From Oscillospiraceae bacterium (lineage in GTDB: Bacteria; Bacillota; Clostridia; Oscillospirales; Oscillospiraceae), in assembly GCA_015068245.1 (NCBI GenBank), contig SVKU01000002.1:1-64000 (forward strand): a stretch of DNA of 64,000 nt, in the 5' to 3' direction. Of this stretch, positions 43,975-52,926 are shown in pieces. The notes beneath the pieces are model-generated. The model searched no databases. It was not told the DNA's origin and saw only the letters and a list, made by a program, of their open reading frames with translations. The position numbers were made by a program, and so were the translations under genes. Each line of letters begins with the position of its first letter. Position 1 is the first letter of the stretch.

Positions 43975-45133
43975 TTATTACTCTTACTCTCAGAACGTCG
44001 GGAAGATCCTTGACCTGCTGTACAACAGGATTGGGGATATCTCCGCCAAAGTCTACAAGGGTGTAGGCATATGCGCCCTTGGAGCGGTTGATGAGGTTTT
44101 CAATATTGACTCCCTCAGAGCTGAGGGTTCCAAATATATTGTTCAGCATATTGGGAATGTTTCTGTGGATGATGCCCAGTCTGATATGGCCGGTACGCTC
44201 CATCTCCACGTTGGGCAGGTTTACAGAGTTGCGGATAGTACCGAACCGCAGGTATTCCGAAAGCTCTTTGGCTGCCATAACAGCGCAGTTTTCTTCGCTT
44301 TCGGGAGTTGATGCGCCAAGATGAGGAATAAGAATGATATTCTTGTGGCCCAGCAGCTTGGCATCGGGGAAATCGGTAACATATCGGGCTACCTTGCCGG
44401 ATTCAATAGCCATCAGTATATCATCATCGTCCACAAGGCCGCCCCTTGCCAGGTTTATAATACGGACACCATGCTTCATAATGGCAAAAGCCTCGGCATT
44501 AAGCATACCCTTGGTATCGGGAGTCAGAGGAGAATGGACTGTGATATAGTCAGCCTTTTCATACAGGCTCTTAAGGTCGTTTACACGGGAAACGGCACTG
44601 TTCAGGCTCAGAGCATGGTCAACAGACAGATAGGGGTCATAGCCAAGAACCTTCATGCCAAGGCGGTTGGCAACATTGGCAACCAGAACACCAACAGCAC
44701 CGAGACCGATAACGCCAAGAGTTTTGCCCGCAAGTTCGGGGCCAACGAAAGCACTCTTGCCTTTTTCGACCACATCTTCAACATTGCTGTCGGGTGTCAG
44801 GGAATTTGCCCAGGTAATGCCGGAGAAAATATCTCTGGAAGCCAGCAGCATGGCACATACCACCAGTTCCTTAACAGCATTGGCGTTTGCGCCGGGGCTG
44901 TTGAAAACAACGATACCTGCTTCGGAGCAGCGGTCGATGGGAATATTGTTGGTGCCGGCACCAGCACGGGCAATAGCACGGAGGTTTTCGTTAAAATCGT
45001 ATTCCAGCATATCCTTGCTGCGAACAATGATTCCGTCAGGAGCCTCAACGGAATCGGACACGCTGAAATACCGGTGTTCAAATTCGGCAAGTCCGGCGGG
45101 AGCAATTTTATTAAGGGTAAGAATATTATACAT
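43970..45133 (-). CDS. serA: D-3-phosphoglycerate dehydrogenase
   Basis: A 387-residue enzyme that starts serine synthesis by oxidising 3-phosphoglycerate to phosphohydroxypyruvate. It shows NAD-binding GKTLGVIGLGAVGVLVA, the catalytic Arg/Glu/His region (INLARGGLVDDD, LIPHLGASTPESEEN) and a C-terminal ACT-like domain from about 315, usually the serine-feedback site. It lies 20 bp after serC in the same transcription unit. Confidence 0.94.
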   Translation of the reverse strand: MYNILTLNKIAPAGLAEFEHRYFSVSDSVEAPDGIIVRSKDMLEYDFNENLRAIARAGAGTNNIPIDRCSEAGIVVFNSPGANANAVKELVVCAMLLASRDIFSGITWANSLTPDSNVEDVVEKGKSAFVGPELAGKTLGVIGLGAVGVLVANVANRLGMKVLGYDPYLSVDHALSLNSAVSRVNDLKSLYEKADYITVHSPLTPDTKGMLNAEAFAIMKHGVRIINLARGGLVDDDDILMAIESGKVARYVTDFPDAKLLGHKNIILIPHLGASTPESEENCAVMAAKELSEYLRFGTIRNSVNLPNVEMERTGHIRLGIIHRNIPNMLNNIFGTLSSEGVNIENLINRSKGAYAYTLVDFGGDIPNPVVQQVKDLPDVLRVRVIR

Positions 45134-45153
45134 TTCTGTCGTTCTCCAAATAC

Positions 45154-46236
45154 TTAATTGTTTTTATCAAATTCACGGATAAAGTCTGCCAGTTTCTCGG
45201 CAGCTTCCATGGGAACTGCGTTGTAAACAGAGGCTCTCATGCCCTCGGTAAGACGGTGACCCTTGACATTTACAAAACCTGCCTCAGTGGCTTCGGCAAT
45301 GAACTTTTTGTCCAGTTCGGCAGACTCGGTGCGGAAGGTCACGTTCATATCGGAACGGGATCCGGGCTGTGCGTGAGCCTTGAACAGGCGTGAATTGTCG
45401 ATAGCATCATACAGCACACCGGCTTTGACACTCTTGATTTTCTCCATTCCTTCGACACCGCCCTGTTCCATAAGCCAATCCAACACAAGACCCAGCATAT
45501 AAATGTTATAACAGGGAGGCGTGTTGTACATAGAATCCTTGTCGATCATGGTCTTGTAGTTCATCATCAGCGGGGTGTAAGGCAGCTCATTGCCTGCCAG
45601 ATCTTTGCGGATTATAACAACAGTCAGGCCTGCGGGAGCCATGTTTTTCTGGGCACCGGCAAAGATGATTCCGTATTTGCTCACGTCCACAGGCTTTGAC
45701 AGAATGTTGGAAGACATATCGCAAACCAGCGTGGTACCGGTTTCGGGAACGTACTGCCATTCGGTGCCATAGATGGTGTTGTTGGAGCAGTAGTAGAAAT
45801 AGGAAGCGTCCTTATCCACATTCAGCTCGCTCTGGCAGGGAATACGGTCGTGACCTGTAGCTTCGGAGGTGGCGGCAATGGATATTTCGCCAAACTTCTT
45901 TGCTTCCTTCATGGCAAGGTTTGAAAAATTGCCTGTAACAGCATAGGACGCCTTACCGGTTTTGGATATCAGGTTCAGGGGAACCATGGAAAACTGAGAA
46001 GAAGCTCCTCCCTGAAGGAACAGTATTTCGTAATCCTCGGGGACAGACAGGATAGATCGGAATTTTGATTTGGTGTCGTCAAAAATTTTGATGAAAGCCT
46101 TGCTTCTGTGGCTCATCTCCATGACTGACATTCCTGTTCCGCCGTAGTTGGTCATCTCTGAAGCTGCTCTTTCGAGCACGCTGAGAGGAAGTGCTCCGGG
46201 ACCAGCGGAAAAATTGTATACCCGATCTTTTGCCAT
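45154..46236 (-). CDS. serC: phosphoserine aminotransferase
   Basis: A 360-residue class V PLP aminotransferase that converts phosphohydroxypyruvate to O-phosphoserine. It has the opening YNFSAGPGALP, EMSHRSKAF, FLQGGASSQFSMVPLN, the PLP lysine K197 in GAQKNMAPAG, and the C-terminal EGMRASVYNA. Full length. It forms the serC-serA operon under a good promoter; the third step (serB) is not here. Confidence 0.95.
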   Translation of the reverse strand: MAKDRVYNFSAGPGALPLSVLERAASEMTNYGGTGMSVMEMSHRSKAFIKIFDDTKSKFRSILSVPEDYEILFLQGGASSQFSMVPLNLISKTGKASYAVTGNFSNLAMKEAKKFGEISIAATSEATGHDRIPCQSELNVDKDASYFYYCSNNTIYGTEWQYVPETGTTLVCDMSSNILSKPVDVSKYGIIFAGAQKNMAPAGLTVVIIRKDLAGNELPYTPLMMNYKTMIDKDSMYNTPPCYNIYMLGLVLDWLMEQGGVEGMEKIKSVKAGVLYDAIDNSRLFKAHAQPGSRSDMNVTFRTESAELDKKFIAEATEAGFVNVKGHRLTEGMRASVYNAVPMEAAEKLADFIREFDKNN

Positions 46237-46273
46237 TTTGCTTCAACTCCTGTAATAGTTTTGTGTGTATATT

Positions 46274-46302
46274 ATTATACGAAACCGCTAAGTCAAAGTC
46301 AA
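46274..46302 (-). promoter_or_regulatory. serCA promoter
   Basis: Minus strand TTGACT, 17-bp spacer, TATAAT. Confidence 0.7.
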
Positions 46303-46337
46303 ACTTCCGCAGTTATGGGAGATTACAAATTATTCTG

Positions 46338-46367
46338 TTGAAACCGGGTATGTTTTAGTGATATAAT
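46338..46367 (+). promoter_or_regulatory. promoter of the sensory hydrogenase cluster
   Basis: TTGAAA, 18-bp spacer, TATAAT with TGA extension, 38 bp before the first gene. Confidence 0.68.
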
Positions 46368-46404
46368 CATAAAAAGACGAAAAACCAACGATTGGGGAAT
46401 CAAT

Positions 46405-46749
46405 ATGCAGATCAGCAGGATAATTGAACTTCTGAATGCCAGGCTGCTGTGCGGAGACGTGGATGCAGATATCAACATTGCCTTTTCCAGCGACACTATG
46501 AGCGACGTTCTGGCATCACCGGAAGAGATAGACGTTTTGCTTACCGGTCTTGTAAACCCTCAGGTGGTGCGAACAGCCGATATGCTGGACATTCCTCTTA
46601 TCATTTTTGTCCGCGGCAAAGCTCCGTCGGGAGACATGATAAGAATGGCTGAAGAATGCGGCATCACCATGATAGTCACCAACCAAAAAATGTTTGTGTC
46701 CTGCGGCATACTGTACGAAGCCGGACTGAACAGAAAGGAGACTGCATGA
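46405..46749 (+). CDS. DRTGG-like domain protein, first copy
   Basis: A 114-residue protein resembling the stand-alone DRTGG domain found with hydrogenase-like sensors. Visible: an N-terminal helix (ISRIIELLNARLL), a DMSDVLA-like strand-turn (TMSDVLAS), LLTGLVNPQVVRTADM, then LIIFVRGKAP and AEECGITMIVTNQKMF with alternating strand and helix. No enzymatic motif is evident; DRTGG domains are probably ligand-sensing or partner-binding modules. First gene of a five-gene operon; its TGA overlaps the next ATG. Confidence 0.8.
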   Translation: MQISRIIELLNARLLCGDVDADINIAFSSDTMSDVLASPEEIDVLLTGLVNPQVVRTADMLDIPLIIFVRGKAPSGDMIRMAEECGITMIVTNQKMFVSCGILYEAGLNRKETA

Positions 46750-47180
46750 TGGAACCTGTTAAGCTTACATACCAGGTGGACGACGGAAACTATCTGGCGG
46801 CCGGCAGTGCCTCCACCAATGTCAAAAAAGTGCTGAAAAAGCTGGGCATCCCGTCAGACATTATTCGCCGTGCCGTTGTCTGCCTTTACGAGGGCGAGAT
46901 AAACATGGTGATCCATGCCAACGGCGGTCAGATAGATGTTGAGATAGACCCTGCCGCCATCACCATGATCCTCAAGGACGTGGGGCCGGGTATTGCAGAT
47001 ATTGGCAAAGCCATGCAGGACGGTTACTCTACCGCCTCGAAAGAAGCCCGGGATCTGGGATTTGGTGCCGGTATGGGACTGCCCAACATGAAAAGAAATT
47101 CCGATGAAATGAGCATCGACACCGTGATCGGTCAGGGAACTACCGTGACCATGATACTCAAAATGCAGGAGAGCCTATGA
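46746..47180 (+). CDS. HATPase/anti-sigma-factor-like ATP-binding protein
   Basis: A 144-residue GHKL-fold protein of the RsbW/SpoIIAB-like type. An N-box-like segment AVVCLYEGEINMVIHANGG near 45-63 (Glu and Asn for Mg-ATP), the G1-box VGPGIADIGKAM near 79-90, and the G2-like FGAGMGLPNMKRNSDE are visible. Such proteins act as serine kinases or switch partners. It is coupled by overlap to both neighbours. The start is ATG 46746 or 46749, both near AAGGAG. Confidence 0.86.
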   Translation: MMEPVKLTYQVDDGNYLAAGSASTNVKKVLKKLGIPSDIIRRAVVCLYEGEINMVIHANGGQIDVEIDPAAITMILKDVGPGIADIGKAMQDGYSTASKEARDLGFGAGMGLPNMKRNSDEMSIDTVIGQGTTVTMILKMQESL

Positions 47181-48481
47181 TCAAACATTCAGTATATCTA
47201 GATACAGAAAAATGCACAGGCTGCACCACTTGCGTTAAAGTCTGTCCCACCGAGGCCATTCGTGTATTCCGCAGCAAGGCTGTTATAAAGGACGACTTTT
47301 GCATAGACTGCGGCCGATGTGTAAAAAGCTGCCCTCATCATGCAATGGTAGTTAAGGCAGACAGTCTTGACCGCATGGAAGATTATGAATATAACGTGGC
47401 ACTGGTTCCCTCTGCCCTGTTTGGCCAGTTCAGAAATCTGACCGATGCCAACATCGTGCTGGAAGGCATTCTCGCCCTTGGATTCGATGACGTTTTCGAC
47501 GTAGCTGCGGCATCGGAAATGATTCTGGATCACTGGCATAAGACAGGCTTTGAGTTTCTGGACGGCGAAAAGCCGAAGCTCACTTCGTGCTGCCCGGTAA
47601 CTATACGTCTCATTGCTTTGCGATTCCCCGACTTGATAGACAACGTGGTTGACCACATTTCCCCCATAGAGCTTGCAGCTATGGTCGCCAGAAAGGAAGC
47701 AATGGAGAAGTCCGGACTTCCTGCCGATAAGATAGGCATATGCTACATATCCCCCTGTCCCGGCGAGGTCACCAGAGTCAAACAGCCCATAGGACTGGAC
47801 GAACCCGTGATAGACTATGTTGTCCCCTTGAATGAGATGTATCTTCAGCTGCTGAACACCATGAAGCATTCAGACTCTCCCCGTCAGCTGCTCCGAACCG
47901 GCAAAACCGGGTTCAACTGGTCCCGCAGCGGAGGTATTTGTGCCACATTGGAAGAATATGATGCCATGGCGGCAGACGGCATGGTAAATGTTATCGCCAT
48001 TCTGGAAGACATCGAAGACGGCAAGATGACCGAAGCCGCCATAGTCGAGCTGGACTGCTGCACCCAGAGCTGTTTTGGAAGCTGCCTGTGTACCGAAAAT
48101 CCATACACCGCCAAAATGCGTATGAAGAAGATCGTCCTTCCTTTGGAAGATGTGCGCAACACCATGCCTGAAGAATTTGCAGACAAAGTGCAGTGGGCAA
48201 AGCCTTTGGAAGAAAGCAACGCCACCCGTTTTTCCGAAAATATCGGCGAAGCTCTCAGGATTCAGGCAGAAGCCGACCGGGTGCTGAAAACTCTGCCATC
48301 TTTCGACTGCGGTTCCTGCGGGGCGCCTTCCTGCAGTGCCTTTGCAGACGATGTGGCTCTCGGTCTTGCCGAAGAAGGCGATTGTATTTACAACATAATC
48401 AAAAAAATGCGCAACTGCGATAAGGAAGACGAGCTGGACGAATTCCTGCCGCCGCCTTTCCGCCGCCCACTTTCTGAATAA
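47177..48481 (+). CDS. sensory [FeFe]-hydrogenase-like Fe-S protein
   Basis: A 434-residue protein: two 4Fe-4S ferredoxin sites (C13, C16, C19, C23 and C42, C45, C48, C52), the hydrogenase large-subunit core, and a C-terminal CxxCxxxxC FeS domain (C378, C381, C386, with C403). H-cluster-type signatures are TSCCP at 136-140, SPCPGEVTRVK (C194; family PCxxKxxE) and ELDCCTQSCFGSC near 291-303. L2 and L3 are divergent and no PAS or signalling domain is fused. It is likely a redox or H2 sensor rather than a bulk hydrogenase. It overlaps the HATPase gene by ATGA. Confidence 0.87.
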   Translation: MIKHSVYLDTEKCTGCTTCVKVCPTEAIRVFRSKAVIKDDFCIDCGRCVKSCPHHAMVVKADSLDRMEDYEYNVALVPSALFGQFRNLTDANIVLEGILALGFDDVFDVAAASEMILDHWHKTGFEFLDGEKPKLTSCCPVTIRLIALRFPDLIDNVVDHISPIELAAMVARKEAMEKSGLPADKIGICYISPCPGEVTRVKQPIGLDEPVIDYVVPLNEMYLQLLNTMKHSDSPRQLLRTGKTGFNWSRSGGICATLEEYDAMAADGMVNVIAILEDIEDGKMTEAAIVELDCCTQSCFGSCLCTENPYTAKMRMKKIVLPLEDVRNTMPEEFADKVQWAKPLEESNATRFSENIGEALRIQAEADRVLKTLPSFDCGSCGAPSCSAFADDVALGLAEEGDCIYNIIKKMRNCDKEDELDEFLPPPFRRPLSE

Positions 48482-48500
48482 TATACAGGAGGAAATGAAC

Positions 48501-48833
48501 ATGACTGTCAAAGCCCTTGCCGACGCCCTTGCACTTAACATTCTCAGTCCCGGAGACCCTGATGCCAACATTGAAAGCGTATACTGTGGTGACCTGCTGT
48601 CATGGGTCATGGGCAGAGCCGACGAAGGCTGCGCCTGGATAACCATTATGAGCAACCAGAACGTCGCAGCAGTTGCAGTACTGGTAGACATGGCGTGCGT
48701 TATCCTTGCCGAAGGCGTTAACCCCGATGCTGACCTTCTTTCCCGCTGCCAGAATCAGGACATTTGCCTGATGACCTCCGAAAAAAGTGCCTATGAGCTG
48801 GCATGGCAGCTCCACGAACTGCTGAAGCTGTAA
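48501..48833 (+). CDS. DRTGG-like domain protein, second copy
   Basis: A 110-residue paralogue of the cluster's first gene: LADALALNILSPGDPDANIE, GDLLSWVMGRADEGCAWITI and VILAEGVNPDADLL match the strand-helix pattern of DRTGG modules. ATG 48501 lies 8 nt after AGGAGG; ATG 48495 would be too close. Its TAA overlaps the PHP start (TAATG). Confidence 0.8.
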   Translation: MTVKALADALALNILSPGDPDANIESVYCGDLLSWVMGRADEGCAWITIMSNQNVAAVAVLVDMACVILAEGVNPDADLLSRCQNQDICLMTSEKSAYELAWQLHELLKL

Positions 48834-49546
48834 TGAAGCTTTTTGCCGACCTGCACATTCACTCCTGCCTGTCTCCCTGCGGAGCGGAGGATATGACGCC
48901 CAACAACATTGTGAACATGGCAGCTCTTGCCGGTCACAATGTTATAGCCATCGCCGATCATAACAGTACCCGCAACTGTGCCGCCGCCATGGCCGCCGGA
49001 AAAAACACAGGAATACTGGTGGTTCCTGCCATGGAACTGACCACCGCCGAAGAAGTTCATACCCTCGTGTATCTTCCCGACATCGACGCCGCAGACAGGC
49101 TGACCGAAATCGTCTATGACGCTCTTCCAAAGCGTAAAAACAAGCCCGCCATCTTCGGCAGCCAGCTGGTTCTGGACGAAAATGACGAGCTTATCGAGGA
49201 AGACGAGCATCTGCTTTCCGCTGCTGCGAATATCGGAATATACAAAATCTCCGCCATTGCAGCGGAACTGGGAGGTATAGCTGTGCCTGCCCATATAGAC
49301 AGAGCTTCCTTTTCCCTGCTGGCAAACCTTGGCTTCTTGGACCCTGCCATGGGTTTCAAGACCTTCGAGGTCACCGGCAGTTGCGACCTTGACGCGCTGA
49401 AACAGAAGCGGAATCTGAACGGCTACGGTTTCATCACCGGAAGCGACGCTCACGACCTTTTTGCCATCCCCGATGCGGAGTTCACTCTGGAAGTGGAAAC
49501 CGTCAGCGCAAAAGGTGTAATTGAAGCATTGAAAAAGATGAAATAA
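48833..49546 (+). CDS. PHP-domain metal-dependent phosphoesterase
   Basis: A 237-residue PHP protein with DLHIHSCLSPCG at 6-17 (HxH), AIADHNS near 39-45, the Glu of PAMELTTAEE, and late VPAHIDR and TGSDAHD motifs for the trinuclear metal site. Related proteins hydrolyse nucleotides (YciV/RnaAM-like) or other phosphates. As last gene of the hydrogenase-like sensor operon it may make or destroy a signal nucleotide (inference). Confidence 0.87.
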   Translation: MKLFADLHIHSCLSPCGAEDMTPNNIVNMAALAGHNVIAIADHNSTRNCAAAMAAGKNTGILVVPAMELTTAEEVHTLVYLPDIDAADRLTEIVYDALPKRKNKPAIFGSQLVLDENDELIEEDEHLLSAAANIGIYKISAIAAELGGIAVPAHIDRASFSLLANLGFLDPAMGFKTFEVTGSCDLDALKQKRNLNGYGFITGSDAHDLFAIPDAEFTLEVETVSAKGVIEALKKMK

Positions 49547-49548
49547 GT

Positions 49549-49632
49549 TGTCATTTCGAACGTTATCGAAGATAACGGAGAAATCCCCATCTTGCAGCAT
49601 GACATGTTACAAGATGGGGATTTCTCATTGCC
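49549..49632. repeat. repeat family A, copy with 17-bp stem
   Basis: Begins TGTCATTTCGAA; GAGAAATCCCCATCTTG pairs with CAAGATGGGGATTTCTC (about 49579-49627). The right ATGACA end is absent. It lies between convergent genes and may act as a terminator. Confidence 0.65.
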
Positions 49633-49661
49633 CATACCGGGTTTCATTAAAATAACTTTCT

Positions 49662-51143
49662 CTATTTCAACTCCACAATTTTGGTGGCAACATTCTCTCT
49701 GAAGGTCCTGTCGTGGTCTACGAACAGCAAAGTCGGCTCATATTTCTGAATCAGTTCTTCCAGCTGGATACGGGACAGAACATCAATATAGTTCATCGGC
49801 TCGTCCCAAACATACAGGTGGGCAGGGTCACACAATGACGCAGCAATGAGCACCTTTTTCTTCTGTCCCTGGCTGTAATCTTCGAAGTTTTTCTCAAACT
49901 GCGTTCTTGAAAAGTCCAGTTTGCGCAGTATCGCCCGGAACAGCACCGGGTCTAAACCCCTTCCGTTCTCAAATTCCTCTATGGTGCCGGAAAGATTCGA
50001 TGCGTCCTGGCTGACATAAGAAATATCCAGTCCTTTCGCCACAAGCAGCTGACCTGTATAGCTGATATTCTCACCTAAAAGCAGCTTTATCAAGCTGCTT
50101 TTTCCGCTGCCGTTAGCGCCGGCAAGAGCCACTCTGTCTCCCCTGTTTATCTCAAAGCTTATGGGGCCGAAAATCTTTCGTTCATCATAATACAAACAAA
50201 GATCTTTTGCCTCAACCAATCGTTTGGAGTGAAAGTCTTTCGGATGCAGTTTCAGCGATTCTGCTTCCTCGATATTCTTCAGCAGGGCAGACTTTTCCTC
50301 AATGGCTGTCTGCCTTCTTGTTTCGATGGCCTTTGATCGGGCCATCATTTTTGCACTTTTGTGCCCCACATAACCCCTGTCGGGTCGCAAACCGCCATTT
50401 CGGGTGTGATATTTTGTATCCTCCAACTTGTCTGACCAGCCGGAAGCTCGCTTGGCAGCTTGAGTGAGCCGGGATATCTCACCTTTCAGTTCCTCATTTT
50501 TCTCGGTCTCATATCTGTCACGCAGTTCCTTATTCTCGTACCATGTGGAAAAATTGCCCTTTACCACCTCGATATCTGCCTTGTTAATTGACAGGATATG
50601 GTCAACACAGCCGTCAAGGAAAGCTCTGTCATGGGAAACCAGAATAAACCCTTTCTTGGTCTTCAGGTAATCAGCCACCTGCTGACGTGCCAGATGATCC
50701 AGATGGTTTGTAGGCTCGTCTATGAGCAGAAAGCTGTTGTCCTTTGAAAACATTACCGCCAAAAGCACTTTGGTGCGTTCACCGTTGGACAGGGTTTCAA
50801 AAGGTCTCCACAGCACGTCCTCATCCACCGCCAGTTTGGACAGTTCCTTTTCCAATCTCCACTGAGGTAAATCGGGGTTTATATCCTCTGCCACCTCCAT
50901 GGTAAAACGAGTCATATCCGCCACCGGGTAAGGAAAATACTCAAAGTCCACGGTCGATGTTATGTGTCCGCTGTACTCATACTTGCCCATGAGCAGCTTC
51001 AAAAAGGTAGTTTTGCCCCGCCCGTTTCTGCCGGTAAAGCCCAATCTCCAGTCGGTATCTATATGGAAGCTCACGTTTTCAAACACATTGTCATAACTGC
51101 CTTCATAGGCAAAGGTCAGGTTTTGAACGTTTATAAGCGACAT
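49662..51143 (-). CDS. ABC-F ATPase, Lsa/Vga-like
   Basis: A 493-residue soluble protein of two ABC domains without membrane parts, of the ribosome-protection type. Domain 1: GRNGRGKTTFL, LSNGERTKVLLA, LLIDEPTNHLD. Then a long charged linker (about 200-300). Domain 2: GANGSGKSSLIK, YSQGQKKKVLIA and WDEPMNYID. The DEPMNYID form is seen in Lsa/Vga/Msr resistance proteins, but many genomes carry housekeeping relatives, so drug resistance is not proven. ATG at 51143 follows GAGGTGA; the preceding TTG is an alternative start. Confidence 0.88.
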   Translation of the reverse strand: MSLINVQNLTFAYEGSYDNVFENVSFHIDTDWRLGFTGRNGRGKTTFLKLLMGKYEYSGHITSTVDFEYFPYPVADMTRFTMEVAEDINPDLPQWRLEKELSKLAVDEDVLWRPFETLSNGERTKVLLAVMFSKDNSFLLIDEPTNHLDHLARQQVADYLKTKKGFILVSHDRAFLDGCVDHILSINKADIEVVKGNFSTWYENKELRDRYETEKNEELKGEISRLTQAAKRASGWSDKLEDTKYHTRNGGLRPDRGYVGHKSAKMMARSKAIETRRQTAIEEKSALLKNIEEAESLKLHPKDFHSKRLVEAKDLCLYYDERKIFGPISFEINRGDRVALAGANGSGKSSLIKLLLGENISYTGQLLVAKGLDISYVSQDASNLSGTIEEFENGRGLDPVLFRAILRKLDFSRTQFEKNFEDYSQGQKKKVLIAASLCDPAHLYVWDEPMNYIDVLSRIQLEELIQKYEPTLLFVDHDRTFRENVATKIVELK

Positions 51144-51158
51144 CAAATCACCTCATGC

Positions 51159-51195
51159 AAATATAACCACCGGAAACCCGGTGGTTATATTTTTA
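51159..51195 (-). terminator. hairpin between the SLH gene and the ABC-F gene
   Basis: A perfect 15-bp stem (51159-51173, 51178-51192). On the minus strand only TTT follows, so it is a weak terminator or an attenuator just ahead of the ABC-F ribosome site. Confidence 0.55.
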
Positions 51196-51197
51196 AT

Positions 51198-52907
51198 TCA
51201 AAAATCCACAGTCTTTCTCATGCTCACAACTGCCAGTCTGGCAATAATGGCAGCTGCCTGGGCTCTGGAAATGGTGGTGTAGGGCGCAAATGTTCCCTGT
51301 GTATCGTTGCCTGTAAGGATACCTGCTCTGTAAAGCAGGAATACGCTTTCGTAATGCTCCGTAGACTCGGTAACATCGGGCAGCGAATACACATTGTTTA
51401 TCTGCCCCAGCTGACTTTCGGGCAATGCCCGGGAGAATATGTACGCCATTTCACATCTGGTGGCACTGGCATTGTAATCAGCAAAATCACCTTCACGAAT
51501 AATACCCTTTTCAATAGCGCTGGCGACTATCTGCTCATACCACACAGCACCCATCTCGTACTGACCGGGCTGTCCGAAATTGTAGATATCATATACCATC
51601 AACGCCATTTTTATGGCTTCACAAAGTTTCAGCTCGTTGTTGGGCAGGAAAGTTCCGTCTGAATAGCCGTTCATTATCCCAAGGCATACGGCAGTCTGAA
51701 TACTGCCGTCGCCGTAAACGCCGTACCATTCGTTTTCGTTGACATCAATAAACTGACCCTCCGCATAAAGGCTTGCATCGGCAAAGAAGTTCCATGTGTA
51801 GACATAGTTTTCAAATCCCGTGGTCTCAACATACACAAGATTTCTGTAATGGTTTACGTCCAGCTGTCTTTCTTCACCGTCTACCACAGGCCAGCCTTCA
51901 TCGTCTGCCCAGCAGTAAAGTCCGTCTTCCCGGGAAGCCAAAGAATTCAGTTCCCAGAGGATGTCTTCGTTTACCAAATGATTCTCGTATATCATGCGCA
52001 CATCTCCGTCACCGCTGCCGATGGCAGTTTCTGCTGTATCTGCAAGATATCCGCTGCTGTAAATAACCGCACCGTCGTCAGCTACGCCCACAACGCCGCC
52101 GTTGGGAATGCTGCCGCCATAGTTTTCAAAAGCGTCCTCATAAATAAAAACCTCAGATGCGGAGTAACAGTTTTCCATCACGGAAGTGCCGTCCATATGC
52201 CCCGCAACACCGCCCACATATCGATTGGACGTTACGCTTCCGGCAGCAAAGCAGTTGACCACCTCGGTATTCATTGCTGTTGCACCAACTATGCCGCCCA
52301 CATGGACAGGGCCGCCCACGGAAGCGTAAACCGCACAGTTTACGATGCGTGAATTGTATGCATTACCAACTATGCCGCCCACATAGTCATAGGAGTAGAT
52401 ATAGCTGTCCACCAGCGTAACATTTTTAATTTCTGCGCTGTGAGTATAGCCGAACAGACCATGGTTTTTGTCGTCATTGAACGCAGTGGTATTGTTATCG
52501 TAAAGTCCGCTGATAACATGACCTCTGCCGTCAAAGGTACCGGAAAAAGGTTGCCAGCCGTTTCTGTAACAACCAATGGGCTGCCAGGTTTGCAGGTCTT
52601 CGGTTATAAGCTCACCGTTGCCATCAAGCACAAAATCATTAAGCACGATGTCTGCTCCGAGGCGGATAGTTTTACCTTCAAATGTATCTTTACCGCTCCT
52701 GACGATACTTGCCAGCCCCGCCAGCTGTGCACCGGTATACAGTGTGATATTCTTCAGGCTGGAATTGTACCAGTCCGTGTCGACACTGCCGTCCCAGTAT
52801 TCCACTGCGCCATAGTTTTCGGCGGAAATGAGTGCCGCACCGGCACAGGGTGCCAAGGGTATCATCAGGCAAAACACCAAAAGTGCAGCTATCAGCCTTC
52901 TTGTCAT
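51198..52907 (-). CDS. secreted GLUG-repeat and SLH-domain surface protein
   Basis: A 569-residue surface protein with a cleavable signal peptide (about 1-24, ending CAGAA). GLUG-type repeats form a beta-solenoid at about 90-270 (GGIVGNA, GGIVGAT, GGVAGHM, GGVVGVA). Three S-layer homology domains follow in the last 180 residues (AVCLGIMNGYSDGTFLPNNE, AIEKGIIREGDFADYN and LYRAGILTGNDTQGTFAPYT), which attach to cell-wall polymers. Likely adhesive or structural. It follows the coiled-coil gene in a minus-strand operon. Confidence 0.9.
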   Translation of the reverse strand: MTRRLIAALLVFCLMIPLAPCAGAALISAENYGAVEYWDGSVDTDWYNSSLKNITLYTGAQLAGLASIVRSGKDTFEGKTIRLGADIVLNDFVLDGNGELITEDLQTWQPIGCYRNGWQPFSGTFDGRGHVISGLYDNNTTAFNDDKNHGLFGYTHSAEIKNVTLVDSYIYSYDYVGGIVGNAYNSRIVNCAVYASVGGPVHVGGIVGATAMNTEVVNCFAAGSVTSNRYVGGVAGHMDGTSVMENCYSASEVFIYEDAFENYGGSIPNGGVVGVADDGAVIYSSGYLADTAETAIGSGDGDVRMIYENHLVNEDILWELNSLASREDGLYCWADDEGWPVVDGEERQLDVNHYRNLVYVETTGFENYVYTWNFFADASLYAEGQFIDVNENEWYGVYGDGSIQTAVCLGIMNGYSDGTFLPNNELKLCEAIKMALMVYDIYNFGQPGQYEMGAVWYEQIVASAIEKGIIREGDFADYNASATRCEMAYIFSRALPESQLGQINNVYSLPDVTESTEHYESVFLLYRAGILTGNDTQGTFAPYTTISRAQAAAIIARLAVVSMRKTVDF

Positions 52908-52926
52908 AAAATCATCTCTCCCTCGA

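Noticed and set aside
49662-51143. Acquired antibiotic resistance island
   Set aside because: The ABC-F gene has no mobile element, base composition shift or other resistance genes around it.
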